Source of the DNA: a virus
IMG/VR virus record: IMGVR_UViG_3300037493_001625
Span: 1-28,732 of that record
Reading direction: 5' to 3' (one strand)
DNA length: 28,732 bases
In this document: positions 13,244 through 18,452 of the stretch, in pieces
Layout: each line of letters begins with the position of its first letter
How positions within the stretch are numbered: position 1 is the first letter of the stretch
Notes under the pieces: model-generated
Database searches by the model: none
Told to the model about the DNA's origin: nothing
Seen by the model: the letters and a program-made list of their open reading frames with translations, nothing else
Position numbers and translations under genes: made by a program

Positions 13244-13855
13244 ATGCAACATTGTAAATTTTGCGACAAAGAATGTAAAAATGATAATTCATTAAGAAAT
13301 CATCAAAGGTTATGTCCTAAAAATGATGATAGAGTATATGTTAATGGTATGACTGGTAAGAAAGGAGGAAACCAGTATACAAAAGCAGAGAAATTAGGAT
13401 TACCTAAACCTATAATTTCACTTGAAACAAGTAAAAAACTTAGCGATTCTGTATTATCTCGTTCGAAAAACTGGCAAGAAATAAACGGTAAAAAGATTAG
13501 CAAAACTGTAAATGAAAAAGTTGCTAATGGTGAATGGCATACTTCTTTAGCAAAACATATGCATATAGATTACAATGGTGTTGATATGCATGGAAATTGG
13601 GAATTACAATATGCTATAGATTTGGACTCTAAAAATATAAAATGGATTAAATGTAAAGAAAGTTTTGGATATATATTTGAAGGAAAACCTAGACGATATA
13701 CACCAGATTTTTATTTAATTGAGACTGATGAATATATAGAAATAAAAGGTTATAAAACAGAAAAAGATGACGTTAAATGGTCTCAATTTCCAAAAGATAA
13801 AGTTCTAAAAGTGTTAATGAAAAATGAATTAACACTTTTAGGGATAAAATTATAG
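13244..13855 (+). CDS. PD-(D/E)XK homing-type endonuclease with N-terminal zinc finger
   Basis: 203 residues. An N-terminal zinc finger has C4xxC7 and H20xxxC24. Then comes GMTGKKGGNQYTKAEKLG (35-52), a basic motif common in phage homing endonucleases. The C-terminal domain has E120 (GNWE), P154-D155 (RYTPDFYL) and E166-I-K168 (YIEIKGY), the PD-(D/E)XK nuclease triad. The family includes I-Ssp6803I, which is encoded in a cyanobacterial tRNA-fMet intron; the tRNA location here is parallel. It lies inside the split tRNA-Asn. The ribosome binding site is weak (GGGTG, 5 bases) and next to the arm of a 12-bp hairpin, so expression is probably held back until late infection. Confidence 0.75.
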   Translation: MQHCKFCDKECKNDNSLRNHQRLCPKNDDRVYVNGMTGKKGGNQYTKAEKLGLPKPIISLETSKKLSDSVLSRSKNWQEINGKKISKTVNEKVANGEWHTSLAKHMHIDYNGVDMHGNWELQYAIDLDSKNIKWIKCKESFGYIFEGKPRRYTPDFYLIETDEYIEIKGYKTEKDDVKWSQFPKDKVLKVLMKNELTLLGIKL

Positions 13856-13887
13856 TTTATTCCCTCTTAGCGATCATGGTGAATGCG

Positions 13888-13938
13888 CTCCGCTGTTAAC
13901 GGAGAATGAGGTTGGTTCGAGCCCATCTCAAGGAGCCA
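13888..13938 (+). tRNA. tRNA-Asn(GUU), 3' part of a split gene
   Basis: Anticodon stem CTCCG/CGGAG (13888-13892, 13900-13904) with loop CTGTTAA, anticodon GTT. Then variable AATGAG, T arm GTTGG-TTCGAGC-CCATC with one T-T mismatch, acceptor strand TCAAGGA, discriminator G and encoded CCA (13936-13938). The acceptor strand pairs 7 of 7 with the fragment at 13107 but only 4 of 7 with TCCCTCT at 13861-13867 immediately upstream. Confidence 0.85.
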
Positions 13939-13943
13939 ATTTT

Positions 13944-14017
13944 GCGGGATTAGTTTAATGGTAAAACTGGAGTTTTCCAAACTTCTGTCATCAGTTCGAT
14001 TCTGATATCCCGCTCCA
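13944..14017 (+). tRNA. tRNA-Gly(UCC)
   Basis: 74 nt with acceptor GCGGGAT/ATCCCGC, D arm GTTT/AAAC, anticodon loop TTTCCAA (anticodon TCC), T loop TTCGATT and encoded CCA. The following AATT resembles the AATTTT spacers between the other tRNAs. Confidence 0.93.
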
Positions 14018-14117
14018 AATTAATCGTTTGTGAAGTTTTTAAACGAAAGTAAAACACTACAGTCTGGCATGGGACTGATAATTGGTGGGGTAAGAGTCCT
14101 TAAATATGTCCCTAATT
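14018..14117 (+). ncRNA. Structured 100-nt unit A of a tandem pair
   Basis: Closed by AATTA/TAATT (14018-14022, 14113-14117). Inside: hairpin TCGTTT/AAACGA (14024-14046); helix CACTA/TGGTG (14055-14059, 14083-14087) stacked on CAGTC/GACTG (14060-14077) with loop TGGCATGG and a one-sided ATAAT bulge; then GGGTAAGAGTCC (14088-14099), whose GGG can pair with CCC before the closing strand. It is homologous to unit B, and stem differences keep pairing. It is not a tRNA: no anticodon arm of 7-nt loop, no CCA. Confidence 0.6.
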
Positions 14118-14123
14118 AAAAAG

Positions 14124-14223
14124 AATTAATCGGAGTAATTACCCGAAAAGTAAGGCACCACAAGCGTTGGCACATCGCTTGATAAAATGGTGGGGTAAGA
14201 GTCCCTGACCTGTGTCTCTAATT
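14124..14223 (+). ncRNA. Structured 100-nt unit B of a tandem pair
   Basis: Same length and plan as unit A: closing AATTA/TAATT (14124-14128, 14219-14223), hairpin TCGG/CCGA (14130-14146), helix CACCA/TGGTG (14156-14160, 14188-14192) on CAAGCG/CGCTTG (14161-14181) with loop TTGGCACAT and bulge ATAAAA, then the identical GGGTAAGAGTCC (14193-14204). The stems have changed on both strands compared with unit A, while loop TGGCA, bulge and 3' core are kept. Confidence 0.6.
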
Positions 14224-14228
14224 TTAAT

Positions 14229-14307
14229 AAAACACATTAGATAGACCTACTGAGTCGAGTCTAACTGCTGGAGCCAGAAATGGGGTATCGTAAGGCTAGT
14301 GTGTTTT
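14229..14307 (+). ncRNA. Structured 79-nt element closed by a 12-bp helix
   Basis: AAAACACATTAG (14229-14240) pairs with CTAGTGTGTTTT (14296-14307), 12 pairs with a single U.G. The interior has TAGAC/GTCTA (14242-14246, 14259-14263) and a small CTG/CAG hairpin (14268-14277). It has tRNA-like length but no tRNA arms or CCA. Confidence 0.5.
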
Positions 14308-14310
14308 CTT

Positions 14311-14374
14311 AAATGTATTTGTAATTGATTAGGTTACCTATGGAGATAGTTCCTAATTACGTATAAGTACATTT
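14311..14374 (+). ncRNA. 64-nt long hairpin before tRNA-Thr
   Basis: Two 23-base arms, 14311-14333 and 14352-14374, pair over nearly their whole length: AAATGTA/TACATTT and ATTAGG/CCTAAT at the ends, with two G.U pairs and a short internal loop between. The tip carries CTAT-GGAG-ATAG (14338-14349). No T-run follows, so it is not a standard terminator. It could be a processing signal or a small RNA. Confidence 0.5.
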
Positions 14375-14383
14375 AAATAGTTT

Positions 14384-14458
14384 GCTCCCTAAGCATAAGT
14401 GGCGATGCAGTTGACTTGTAATCATCATAAATCGGTTCGATTCCGGTAGGGAGCTCCA
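14384..14458 (+). tRNA. tRNA-Thr(UGU)
   Basis: 75 nt, acceptor GCTCCCT/AGGGAGC, D arm GCAT/ATGC, anticodon loop CTTGTAA (anticodon TGT), T loop TTCGATT, encoded CCA. The anticodon stem GTTGA/TCATC has one T-T mismatch. Confidence 0.9.
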
Positions 14459-14465
14459 AAATTAT

Positions 14466-14540
14466 GTCCCTATCGTCTAGCGGTTAGGATATTGGACTTT
14501 CAATCCAATAACATGAGTTCGAATCTCATTAGGGACACCA
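14466..14540 (+). tRNA. tRNA-Glu(UUC)
   Basis: 75 nt, acceptor GTCCCTA/TAGGGAC, anticodon stem TTGGA/TCCAA with loop CTTTCAA (anticodon TTC), T loop TTCGAAT, encoded CCA. Confidence 0.93.
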
Positions 14541-14546
14541 ATTTTA

Positions 14547-14621
14547 GGTTCTATAGTATATTGGTTAGTATAACGCTCTGTCACAGCGTAGAGATGGGTT
14601 CAATTCCCATTAGAACCGCCA
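14547..14621 (+). tRNA. tRNA-Asp(GUC)
   Basis: 75 nt, acceptor GGTTCTA/TAGAACC, anticodon stem ACGCT/AGCGT with loop CTGTCAC (anticodon GTC), T arm TGGG-TTCAATT-CCCA, discriminator G, encoded CCA. The D stem is weak. Confidence 0.9.
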
Positions 14622-14627
14622 ATTTTT

Positions 14628-14704
14628 CTCCTATTAGCGCAGTCTGGTAGCGCATTCCGTTTGGGGCGGAAGGGTCGGAGGTTCAAATCCTTCATAGGAG
14701 ACCA
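14628..14704 (+). tRNA. tRNA-Pro(UGG)
   Basis: 77 nt, acceptor CTCCTAT/ATAGGAG, D arm GCGC/GCGC, anticodon stem TTCCG/CGGAA with loop TTTGGGG (anticodon TGG), T loop TTCAAAT, encoded CCA. Confidence 0.92.
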
Positions 14705-14710
14705 ATTTTA

Positions 14711-14769
14711 GGGGTCTACCAGTGGTAGAAGTCCGTTTCCGCTATCGCTCGGAACATAATAAGCGACCA
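14711..14769 (+). other. Degenerate tRNA-like unit ending in CCA
   Basis: 59 bases between AATTTTA and ATTTTA spacers like those around the real tRNAs, ending GACCA. It has a hairpin TCTACC-AGT-GGTAGA and either TTCCG/CGGAA or TCGCT/AGCGA, which exclude each other. There is no T arm and no paired acceptor. It looks like a decayed or recombined tRNA gene that kept its 3' end. Confidence 0.4.
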
Positions 14770-14791
14770 ATTTTATAACATGAGGTGAATT

Positions 14792-14956
14792 ATGCAATAT
14801 ATAATATCAATTATCGCATTATGCAGTTTGATTGGTGTATCTGTTTATACAGTAAACCACGAAGATACTGTTAAGATGGAAATAGCAGCAAAGTCTGGAT
14901 TAATACAATGTCGTGAAGAGTCATTCGTATTATGGAAGAAAGAGTGTACTAAATAA
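14792..14956 (+). CDS. Small membrane-anchored protein with periplasmic tail
   Basis: 54 residues. A hydrophobic segment (about 2-19) is followed by a charged tail with two Cys (C40 and C52, in QCREES and KKECTK). GAGGTG lies 6 bases before ATG 14792. It could also be read as a signal peptide with a small secreted, disulfide-bonded product. No family recognised. It is the first gene after the tRNA region. Confidence 0.5.
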   Translation: MQYIISIIALCSLIGVSVYTVNHEDTVKMEIAAKSGLIQCREESFVLWKKECTK

Positions 14957-14981
14957 TTTTAATTAATAAAAGGATAGTGAA

Positions 14982-15251
14982 ATGAGTGAAGTTACACCAA
15001 TTAGAAAACAAGTATTGATTGCCCAAATTGCTAGAAAAACCATTTCAACGGGTGGTATTATTATTGAAGGTGTTAGGTCTGTAATTGATAATGAAACTGG
15101 GCGGGTATTAGCAATTGGTTCAGAAGTTACTGAAGTTGCAGTTGGAGATGAAATATTATTAGATTGGTCAAAAGGTAATCCTGTTACTATTAATGGTGAA
15201 CAACGAGTAATGATTAAAGAAGAATTCATTATAGCTGTATTAGACAGATAA
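14982..15251 (+). CDS. GroES-like co-chaperonin (gp31 analogue)
   Basis: 89 residues, close to the size of GroES (97) and T4 gp31 (111). The order IRKQVLIAQI (6-15), TGGIIIEG (23-30), GRVLAIGSEV (40-49), VAVGDEILLDWSKG (53-66) and EQRVMIKEEFIIAV (73-86) follows the GroES fold strand by strand. The GGIIIEG stretch corresponds to the mobile loop that touches GroEL. In T4, gp31 replaces host GroES so that the large capsid protein gp23 can fold; the same job is likely here. AGGATAG precedes the start, and the stop lies 1 base before the glycosyltransferase gene. Confidence 0.8.
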   Translation: MSEVTPIRKQVLIAQIARKTISTGGIIIEGVRSVIDNETGRVLAIGSEVTEVAVGDEILLDWSKGNPVTINGEQRVMIKEEFIIAVLDR

Positions 15252-15252
15252 T

Positions 15253-16083
15253 ATGGATATCCAATTAAGTAAAGAAACTCTCGGTGGTAAAAGTCTATTA
15301 GTTGGTACTCCCATGTATGGTGGTCAATGCTATCATGAGTATCTACATGCTTTATTAGAACTACAGCATTTATGTTTACAGTATGAAATTCCTATTAAAC
15401 TAATTAGCACATCTAATATTAGTTTAGTACAAGAAGCGCGTAATCATATTGTTAATCAATTCTTGGAAACTGAATATACTCATTTATTATTCATTGATGC
15501 CGATGTAGGATTCAAGGCAATTGAAGTAATTGCTATGTTAGCTACAGGCAAACAAGTTATTGGTGGAGCATATCCAAGGAAACTTATTAATTGGAACAAT
15601 ATAAAAGATGTTATATTGAAGAATCCTGATATTGATCCAAGTTTATTACCATCTGTAACAGGTTCATTTCCTATTATTCCGGTAGATACAAATGCTGAAT
15701 ATAGTTCTGCCGATATTATGAAAGTAAAGGGAACTGGAACTGGTTTAATGATAATTGAACGAGATGTATTTAGACAGTTCCGTGAGTCTTATCCAGATTA
15801 TTATTATTCACCGGATGTAGATTCCTATCAATTAAAAGGCGAAGCAAAGAAGATTGAATTATCTTATTCATATTTCAATGTAGGTATTACTGAAGTAGAA
15901 GATGGTGGAATTGTTCAAAAAGTAAATATGGGAGAAGATTATAAATTCTGTTATATGTGTAGAAAAATAGGTATTGATATATGGTATGCTCCATTTACTA
16001 ATACCACACATACAGGAACTTATGCATTTTCAGGTAGTATTGGGGCTTTGGCAAAATACTCTAACGGAGGATTAGTAAACTAA
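15253..16083 (+). CDS. GT-A type glycosyltransferase of phage
   Basis: 276 residues. The N-terminal Rossmann-like part has LLVGTPMYGG (15-24) and EARNHIVNQF (61-70), followed by the D82-A-D84 motif (LLFIDADVGF) that binds the metal and nucleotide sugar. IGGAYPRK follows, as in a glycosyltransferase family found in T4-like cyanophages. Later GTGTGLMIIERDVF and MGEDYKFCYMCRK (with the acidic ED that often acts as catalytic base) complete the fold. No membrane segment. Substrate unknown: phage DNA base modification, capsid decoration and host surface change are all possible. Overlap and spacing place it in an operon with the GroES-like gene. Confidence 0.75.
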   Translation: MDIQLSKETLGGKSLLVGTPMYGGQCYHEYLHALLELQHLCLQYEIPIKLISTSNISLVQEARNHIVNQFLETEYTHLLFIDADVGFKAIEVIAMLATGKQVIGGAYPRKLINWNNIKDVILKNPDIDPSLLPSVTGSFPIIPVDTNAEYSSADIMKVKGTGTGLMIIERDVFRQFRESYPDYYYSPDVDSYQLKGEAKKIELSYSYFNVGITEVEDGGIVQKVNMGEDYKFCYMCRKIGIDIWYAPFTNTTHTGTYAFSGSIGALAKYSNGGLVN

Positions 16084-16239
16084 ATGAGTAGTTGGAAAGG
16101 CGGTAAAGGTAGTAAACCAAGACCAATTTCAGACAGAAAGAAGTTTGATGATAATTGGGATGCTATTTTTAACAAGAAAAAACAAGATGATTCTAAAACA
16201 AAAGAAGAGGTGAAAGATGGCGTCAACAGTAATGATTAA
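16084..16239 (+). CDS. Small conserved basic phage protein, unknown function
   Basis: 51 residues, directly after the glycosyltransferase stop. It contains SKPRPISDRKKFDDNWDAIF (residues 10-29); short proteins built on the pattern SxPRPxS...KxFxDNWDxIF are widespread in phages of many types and in some bacteria. The rest is Lys/Asp-rich and looks disordered. Function unknown. It overlaps the next gene by 23 bases in another frame. Confidence 0.65.
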   Translation: MSSWKGGKGSKPRPISDRKKFDDNWDAIFNKKKQDDSKTKEEVKDGVNSND

Positions 16240-16369
16240 AAAATGTGTTTGCAAAGATACTCCAGCAGCAAAATTCCAAGATAAAGAATATGGGCAAGGA
16301 AACAGAGTTTGTAATGAAGACCAGAAGAAAGGTTATAAATGCACTGTTTGTGGAACTACTCATAAATAA
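16217..16369 (+). CDS. Small four-Cys zinc-binding protein
   Basis: 50 residues with C10-x-C12, C32 and C42xxC45, plus the segment FQDKEYGQGNRV (20-31). Small proteins of the form YQDKxYGxGxRxxN...FRCTVCG are common in bacteria and phages and probably bind zinc. The start lies inside the preceding gene, with AAGAGGTGAAAG as ribosome binding site. Function unknown. Confidence 0.65.
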   Translation: MASTVMIKKCVCKDTPAAKFQDKEYGQGNRVCNEDQKKGYKCTVCGTTHK

Positions 16370-16373
16370 AACG

Positions 16374-16401
16374 TTTACATTTCTATAAAGTATGATATAA
16401 T
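16374..16401 (+). promoter_or_regulatory. Early promoter cassette
   Basis: -35 TTTACA (16374-16379), 16-base spacer, -10 TATAAT (16396-16401), with upstream AACG and downstream AGACTCATAAATTAAT and GAGGATATTATATC before ATG 16436. Confidence 0.88.
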
Positions 16402-16435
16402 AGACTCATAAATTAATTATTGAGGATATTATATC

Positions 16436-16714
16436 ATGAATAAAGTAGTACAGGCAAGACTTCAAAAAATATCAGAATTTGGCGGCTGGGTAGGAATGAT
16501 TCTTATCCAGTCCTCAACCATCCCAGTTTCAATCAGTATCATTCGTGGTAATGTTGAAAGAATACCTCCTATAGATATGACTATTATGATATGGGTAGGA
16601 TTGTTCTTATTCTTATTAAGAGCTATTGCTAATAAAGATTCATTATACATAGTATCTAATTCAGTAGGATTCTTTTTTCAAACAATTCTATTAGTTCTTA
16701 TAGCATATAAATAG
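16436..16714 (+). CDS. Three-segment membrane protein, SemiSWEET-like outline
   Basis: 92 residues with hydrophobic helices at about 16-36, 48-64 and 72-91. WVGMILIQSSTIP in the first helix and SNSVGFFFQTILL in the third resemble the PQ-loop/SemiSWEET three-helix repeat by layout only; the diagnostic PQ is absent (SST-IP instead). It is the sole gene of its promoter cassette, since a terminator remnant and the next promoter follow. A transport function is a guess from topology. Confidence 0.5.
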   Translation: MNKVVQARLQKISEFGGWVGMILIQSSTIPVSISIIRGNVERIPPIDMTIMIWVGLFLFLLRAIANKDSLYIVSNSVGFFFQTILLVLIAYK

Positions 16715-16719
16715 TTTCT

Positions 16720-16766
16720 TCCTAGGAAACAGTCTATTTCATATTTGGTTAAAAATAAATGTTTAC
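16720..16766 (+). repeat. Second copy of the terminator-promoter segment at 8843
   Basis: Starting at CCTAGGAAACAGT, this segment matches 8842-8888 at about 43 of 47 positions up to GTTTACA. The stem is weakened here (only GAAA/TTTC is left), and the T-run is broken, so it is probably a poor terminator. Confidence 0.6.
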
Positions 16767-16789
16767 ATTTACAGAAGCCATGATATAAT
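16762..16789 (+). promoter_or_regulatory. Early promoter cassette
   Basis: -35 TTTACA (16762-16767), 16-base spacer, -10 TATAAT (16784-16789), followed by ACATAAATTAAATAACTAAGGAAAAC and ATG 16826. Confidence 0.88.
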
Positions 16790-16825
16790 AGATACATAAA
16801 TTAAATAACTAAGGAAAACTATATT

Positions 16826-17122
16826 ATGAAATCAACTACACCTATCCAAGATCGTTTAGACAATGGATTTAAAATTATTGCAATTACATCTTTAGATATA
16901 AGAAAACAACCTATAAATCGTGATGAAATTGAAAAAGAAGCAGTAAGAATCGAACGTTGTGTTGAACATTTTTATAAAATCGAAAACCATGACCTTCAGT
17001 ATCCTGAATATGCTACTAAATTTTTAAATGAAAAATTCCGTGATATTATCGAAGGTAAATATGATGGTGAATGGTTAGATGGTATTAAAGATGTAAACTA
17101 TGTTGAAGAAAGTTTTAACTAA
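16826..17122 (+). CDS. Early protein of unknown function
   Basis: 98 residues, acidic, soluble, mixed alpha/beta: KIIAITSLDI near the start, then a long helix with EIEKEAVRIERCVEHFYKI, and a C-terminal acidic part (EGKYDGEWLDGIKD). AAGGAAAAC precedes the start. First gene of its cassette. No family recognised. Confidence 0.55.
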   Translation: MKSTTPIQDRLDNGFKIIAITSLDIRKQPINRDEIEKEAVRIERCVEHFYKIENHDLQYPEYATKFLNEKFRDIIEGKYDGEWLDGIKDVNYVEESFN

Positions 17123-17135
17123 AATAGGATATGAA

Positions 17136-17291
17136 ATGCAACAATCGCTTATGCAATGGAAATCAGATAAACAGATTAAAGCAGCAAAAAAGAAATCTGT
17201 TAAACAATTAGTGAAAGATGGTTCTAGTCATAATCTGGCAAAGAAACTTGTTAATGAAGCCTACTCCAGGATAAAAAATGAAACGATATAA
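17136..17291 (+). CDS. Small basic helical protein
   Basis: 51 residues from ATG 17136, with AGGA 6 bases upstream and clear of the previous gene. ATG 17100 in the same frame would add 12 residues but overlaps the previous gene and lacks a binding site. The protein is Lys-rich (DKQIKAAKKKSVKQLVKDG) and helical, so nucleic acid binding is possible. Its end overlaps the next gene by 14 bases. Confidence 0.5.
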   Translation: MQQSLMQWKSDKQIKAAKKKSVKQLVKDGSSHNLAKKLVNEAYSRIKNETI

Positions 17292-17532
17292 TCACGACGG
17301 CGTTCCTATGCCAATGGTAGAAGATAAAGATGGGTATTGGGTTACTTATGATGATCATAACCAAACAGTATTAGATTCTAATAAGTTAGTTGAAAAGTCT
17401 TGGAGAGCCAGAAATAGTTTGGCTGTTGTGGATGAAATTAAGTTAGAAAAGATGCACGATATCATTGTTGGTTTATCTATTGCATTGTTTGTAGCAGTTG
17501 CTGCATTATTGTTTATTTGGATGAGGAATTGA
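17278..17532 (+). CDS. Tail-anchored membrane protein
   Basis: 84 residues. A polar N-terminal domain (MVEDKDGYWVTYDDHNQTVLD) is followed by a helix and one hydrophobic segment (about 62-81) ending in IWMRN. The topology suggests a cytoplasmic domain fixed to the inner membrane. CCAGGATAAAA precedes the start. No family recognised. Confidence 0.55.
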   Translation: MKRYNHDGVPMPMVEDKDGYWVTYDDHNQTVLDSNKLVEKSWRARNSLAVVDEIKLEKMHDIIVGLSIALFVAVAALLFIWMRN

Positions 17533-17533
17533 T

Positions 17534-17941
17534 ATGGAATTTGCAACACCACAAGATGATTTTTATGTTGCGACAGGTATTAATACCTCAAATATAAGTA
17601 CATCAATAGGTGTTACTGCTCTAGGTAGTTCTACTGGACCTCAACCGATAATATACAAGTCAAGTTATTCCGTGGACACGCCAGTCTCATTAGTTCAAAT
17701 TAAAGGTGAAATGTTTATTGAAGAACAACCTGAAAGTCATTTTATATTGCGACACTATCAGTTATCTGAGGATGAAATTAAACAAGAATTGGCCCGAGCA
17801 TTAGTAGATAAATTAATGAAAAGTAATTATATTGAATTTACTAAACAAACTAATCCTCATGATATGTTATTAACTTATAGAGCAAGAATCTTTGCAGTAC
17901 CAAACACTGATGTTCAAACAATAAGAACTGTTATAAAATGA
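17534..17941 (+). CDS. Unknown protein, beta-rich front and helical middle
   Basis: 135 residues. The first 45 residues are Ser/Thr/Gly-rich (INTSNISTSIGVTALGSSTG) and low in charge, then a two-strand part, an amphipathic helix DEIKQELARALVDKLMK and a final strand region. No signal peptide or membrane segment. It starts 1 base after the preceding stop and overlaps the next gene. Function unknown. Confidence 0.5.
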   Translation: MEFATPQDDFYVATGINTSNISTSIGVTALGSSTGPQPIIYKSSYSVDTPVSLVQIKGEMFIEEQPESHFILRHYQLSEDEIKQELARALVDKLMKSNYIEFTKQTNPHDMLLTYRARIFAVPNTDVQTIRTVIK

Positions 17942-18207
17942 AAAAAATATTATGGGTAGATGTAGTAGAACGCGATCAAGAAACGGATAATGAAGAAGTC
18001 ATAATTAATTCTTATCCGTTTCCTAATGTAGACATTTCAACAATAACTTTTTGTTGTTCTATACAAGAGTTAAGGGATTTAATAGATGAAATGGATGATG
18101 ATATTATGAAGGAATGTTATCATACAAGATTACATTTCATAATGACTAGATGGCACCCAAAGAACTTTGTTAATGTTGAATTAAAAGATTGGAAATACGA
18201 GGACTAA
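17938..18207 (+). CDS. Small acidic protein, unknown
   Basis: 89 residues, acidic, with a stretch LRDLIDEMDDDIMKEC in the middle and a Trp-containing C-terminus (RWHPKNFVNVELKDWKYED). It starts in the stop region of the preceding gene (ATGA). No family recognised. Confidence 0.5.
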   Translation: MKKILWVDVVERDQETDNEEVIINSYPFPNVDISTITFCCSIQELRDLIDEMDDDIMKECYHTRLHFIMTRWHPKNFVNVELKDWKYED

Positions 18208-18384
18208 ATGCAAACCTATAGAGCACGGGATTTAACCAAAGGTCAAGTTATTTTAAAAAATAATGAACAACTTGTTATTGATAGAGTTGATATATCTAAT
18301 CGAGGTAATATTCTAGTTTGGGTTAATAACAAGATTAACCAAGTTATCCATTATGATCCAATGGATATTGTAATTTTAAAATAA
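18208..18384 (+). CDS. Small beta-rich protein, unknown
   Basis: 58 residues, directly following the previous stop. The sequence YRARDLTKGQVILKNNEQ followed by alternating hydrophobic strands (LVIDRVDIS, ILVWVNNK, DIVILK) suggests a small beta barrel, of the SH3-like or Hfq-like size class. The stop runs into the next promoter. Function unknown. Confidence 0.5.
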   Translation: MQTYRARDLTKGQVILKNNEQLVIDRVDISNRGNILVWVNNKINQVIHYDPMDIVILK

Positions 18385-18388
18385 AACG

Positions 18389-18416
18389 TTTACATTTCCA
18401 AAATACATGATATAAT
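18389..18416 (+). promoter_or_regulatory. Early promoter cassette
   Basis: -35 TTTACA (18389-18394), 16-base spacer, -10 TATAAT (18411-18416); the core from AACGTTTACATTTC to TATAATAGACCC is the same as that at 24411-24445. Confidence 0.9.
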
Positions 18417-18452
18417 AGACCCATAAATTAAATAAATGAGGAATATTATATC

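Larger units (their letters stand above)
13132..13887 (+). mobile_element. Endonuclease-bearing insertion in the tRNA-Asn gene
   Basis: 756 bases separate the two tRNA-Asn parts, exactly between positions 26 and 27. GCG is present at both junctions (13129-13131 and 13885-13887). The insertion contains a structured RNA region with a TATAAATA motif, a PD-(D/E)XK endonuclease gene, and just before the right junction a sequence resembling another tRNA 5' half (13861-13887). I see no group I or group II intron core: only about 110 bases lie before the gene and 32 after it. It may be a homing-type element that disrupted the tRNA, or a spliced element of unknown type. Confidence 0.6.

Noticed and set aside
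13132-13887. Ordinary group I intron with homing endonuclease in the tRNA gene
   Set aside because: Only about 110 bases precede the gene and 32 follow it. I found no P3-P7 core sequences, and the 5' part does not end in U as a group I 5' splice site requires. The insertion point is also outside the anticodon loop.
13861-13938. A complete tRNA-Asn starting at 13861
   Set aside because: The acceptor pairs only 4 of 7 and the D stem cannot close without using anticodon-stem bases; the upstream part at 13107 pairs perfectly instead.
14018-14383. Protein-coding gene or CRISPR array in the gap between tRNA-Gly and tRNA-Thr
   Set aside because: All frames are closed by stops. The two similar units are 100 nt with diverged stems, not short identical repeats with unique spacers.
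16706-16713. TATAAATA as a late promoter
   Set aside because: It is the end of a coding region (AYK stop), lies before an early promoter cassette, and no structural gene follows. Probably chance in AT-rich DNA.
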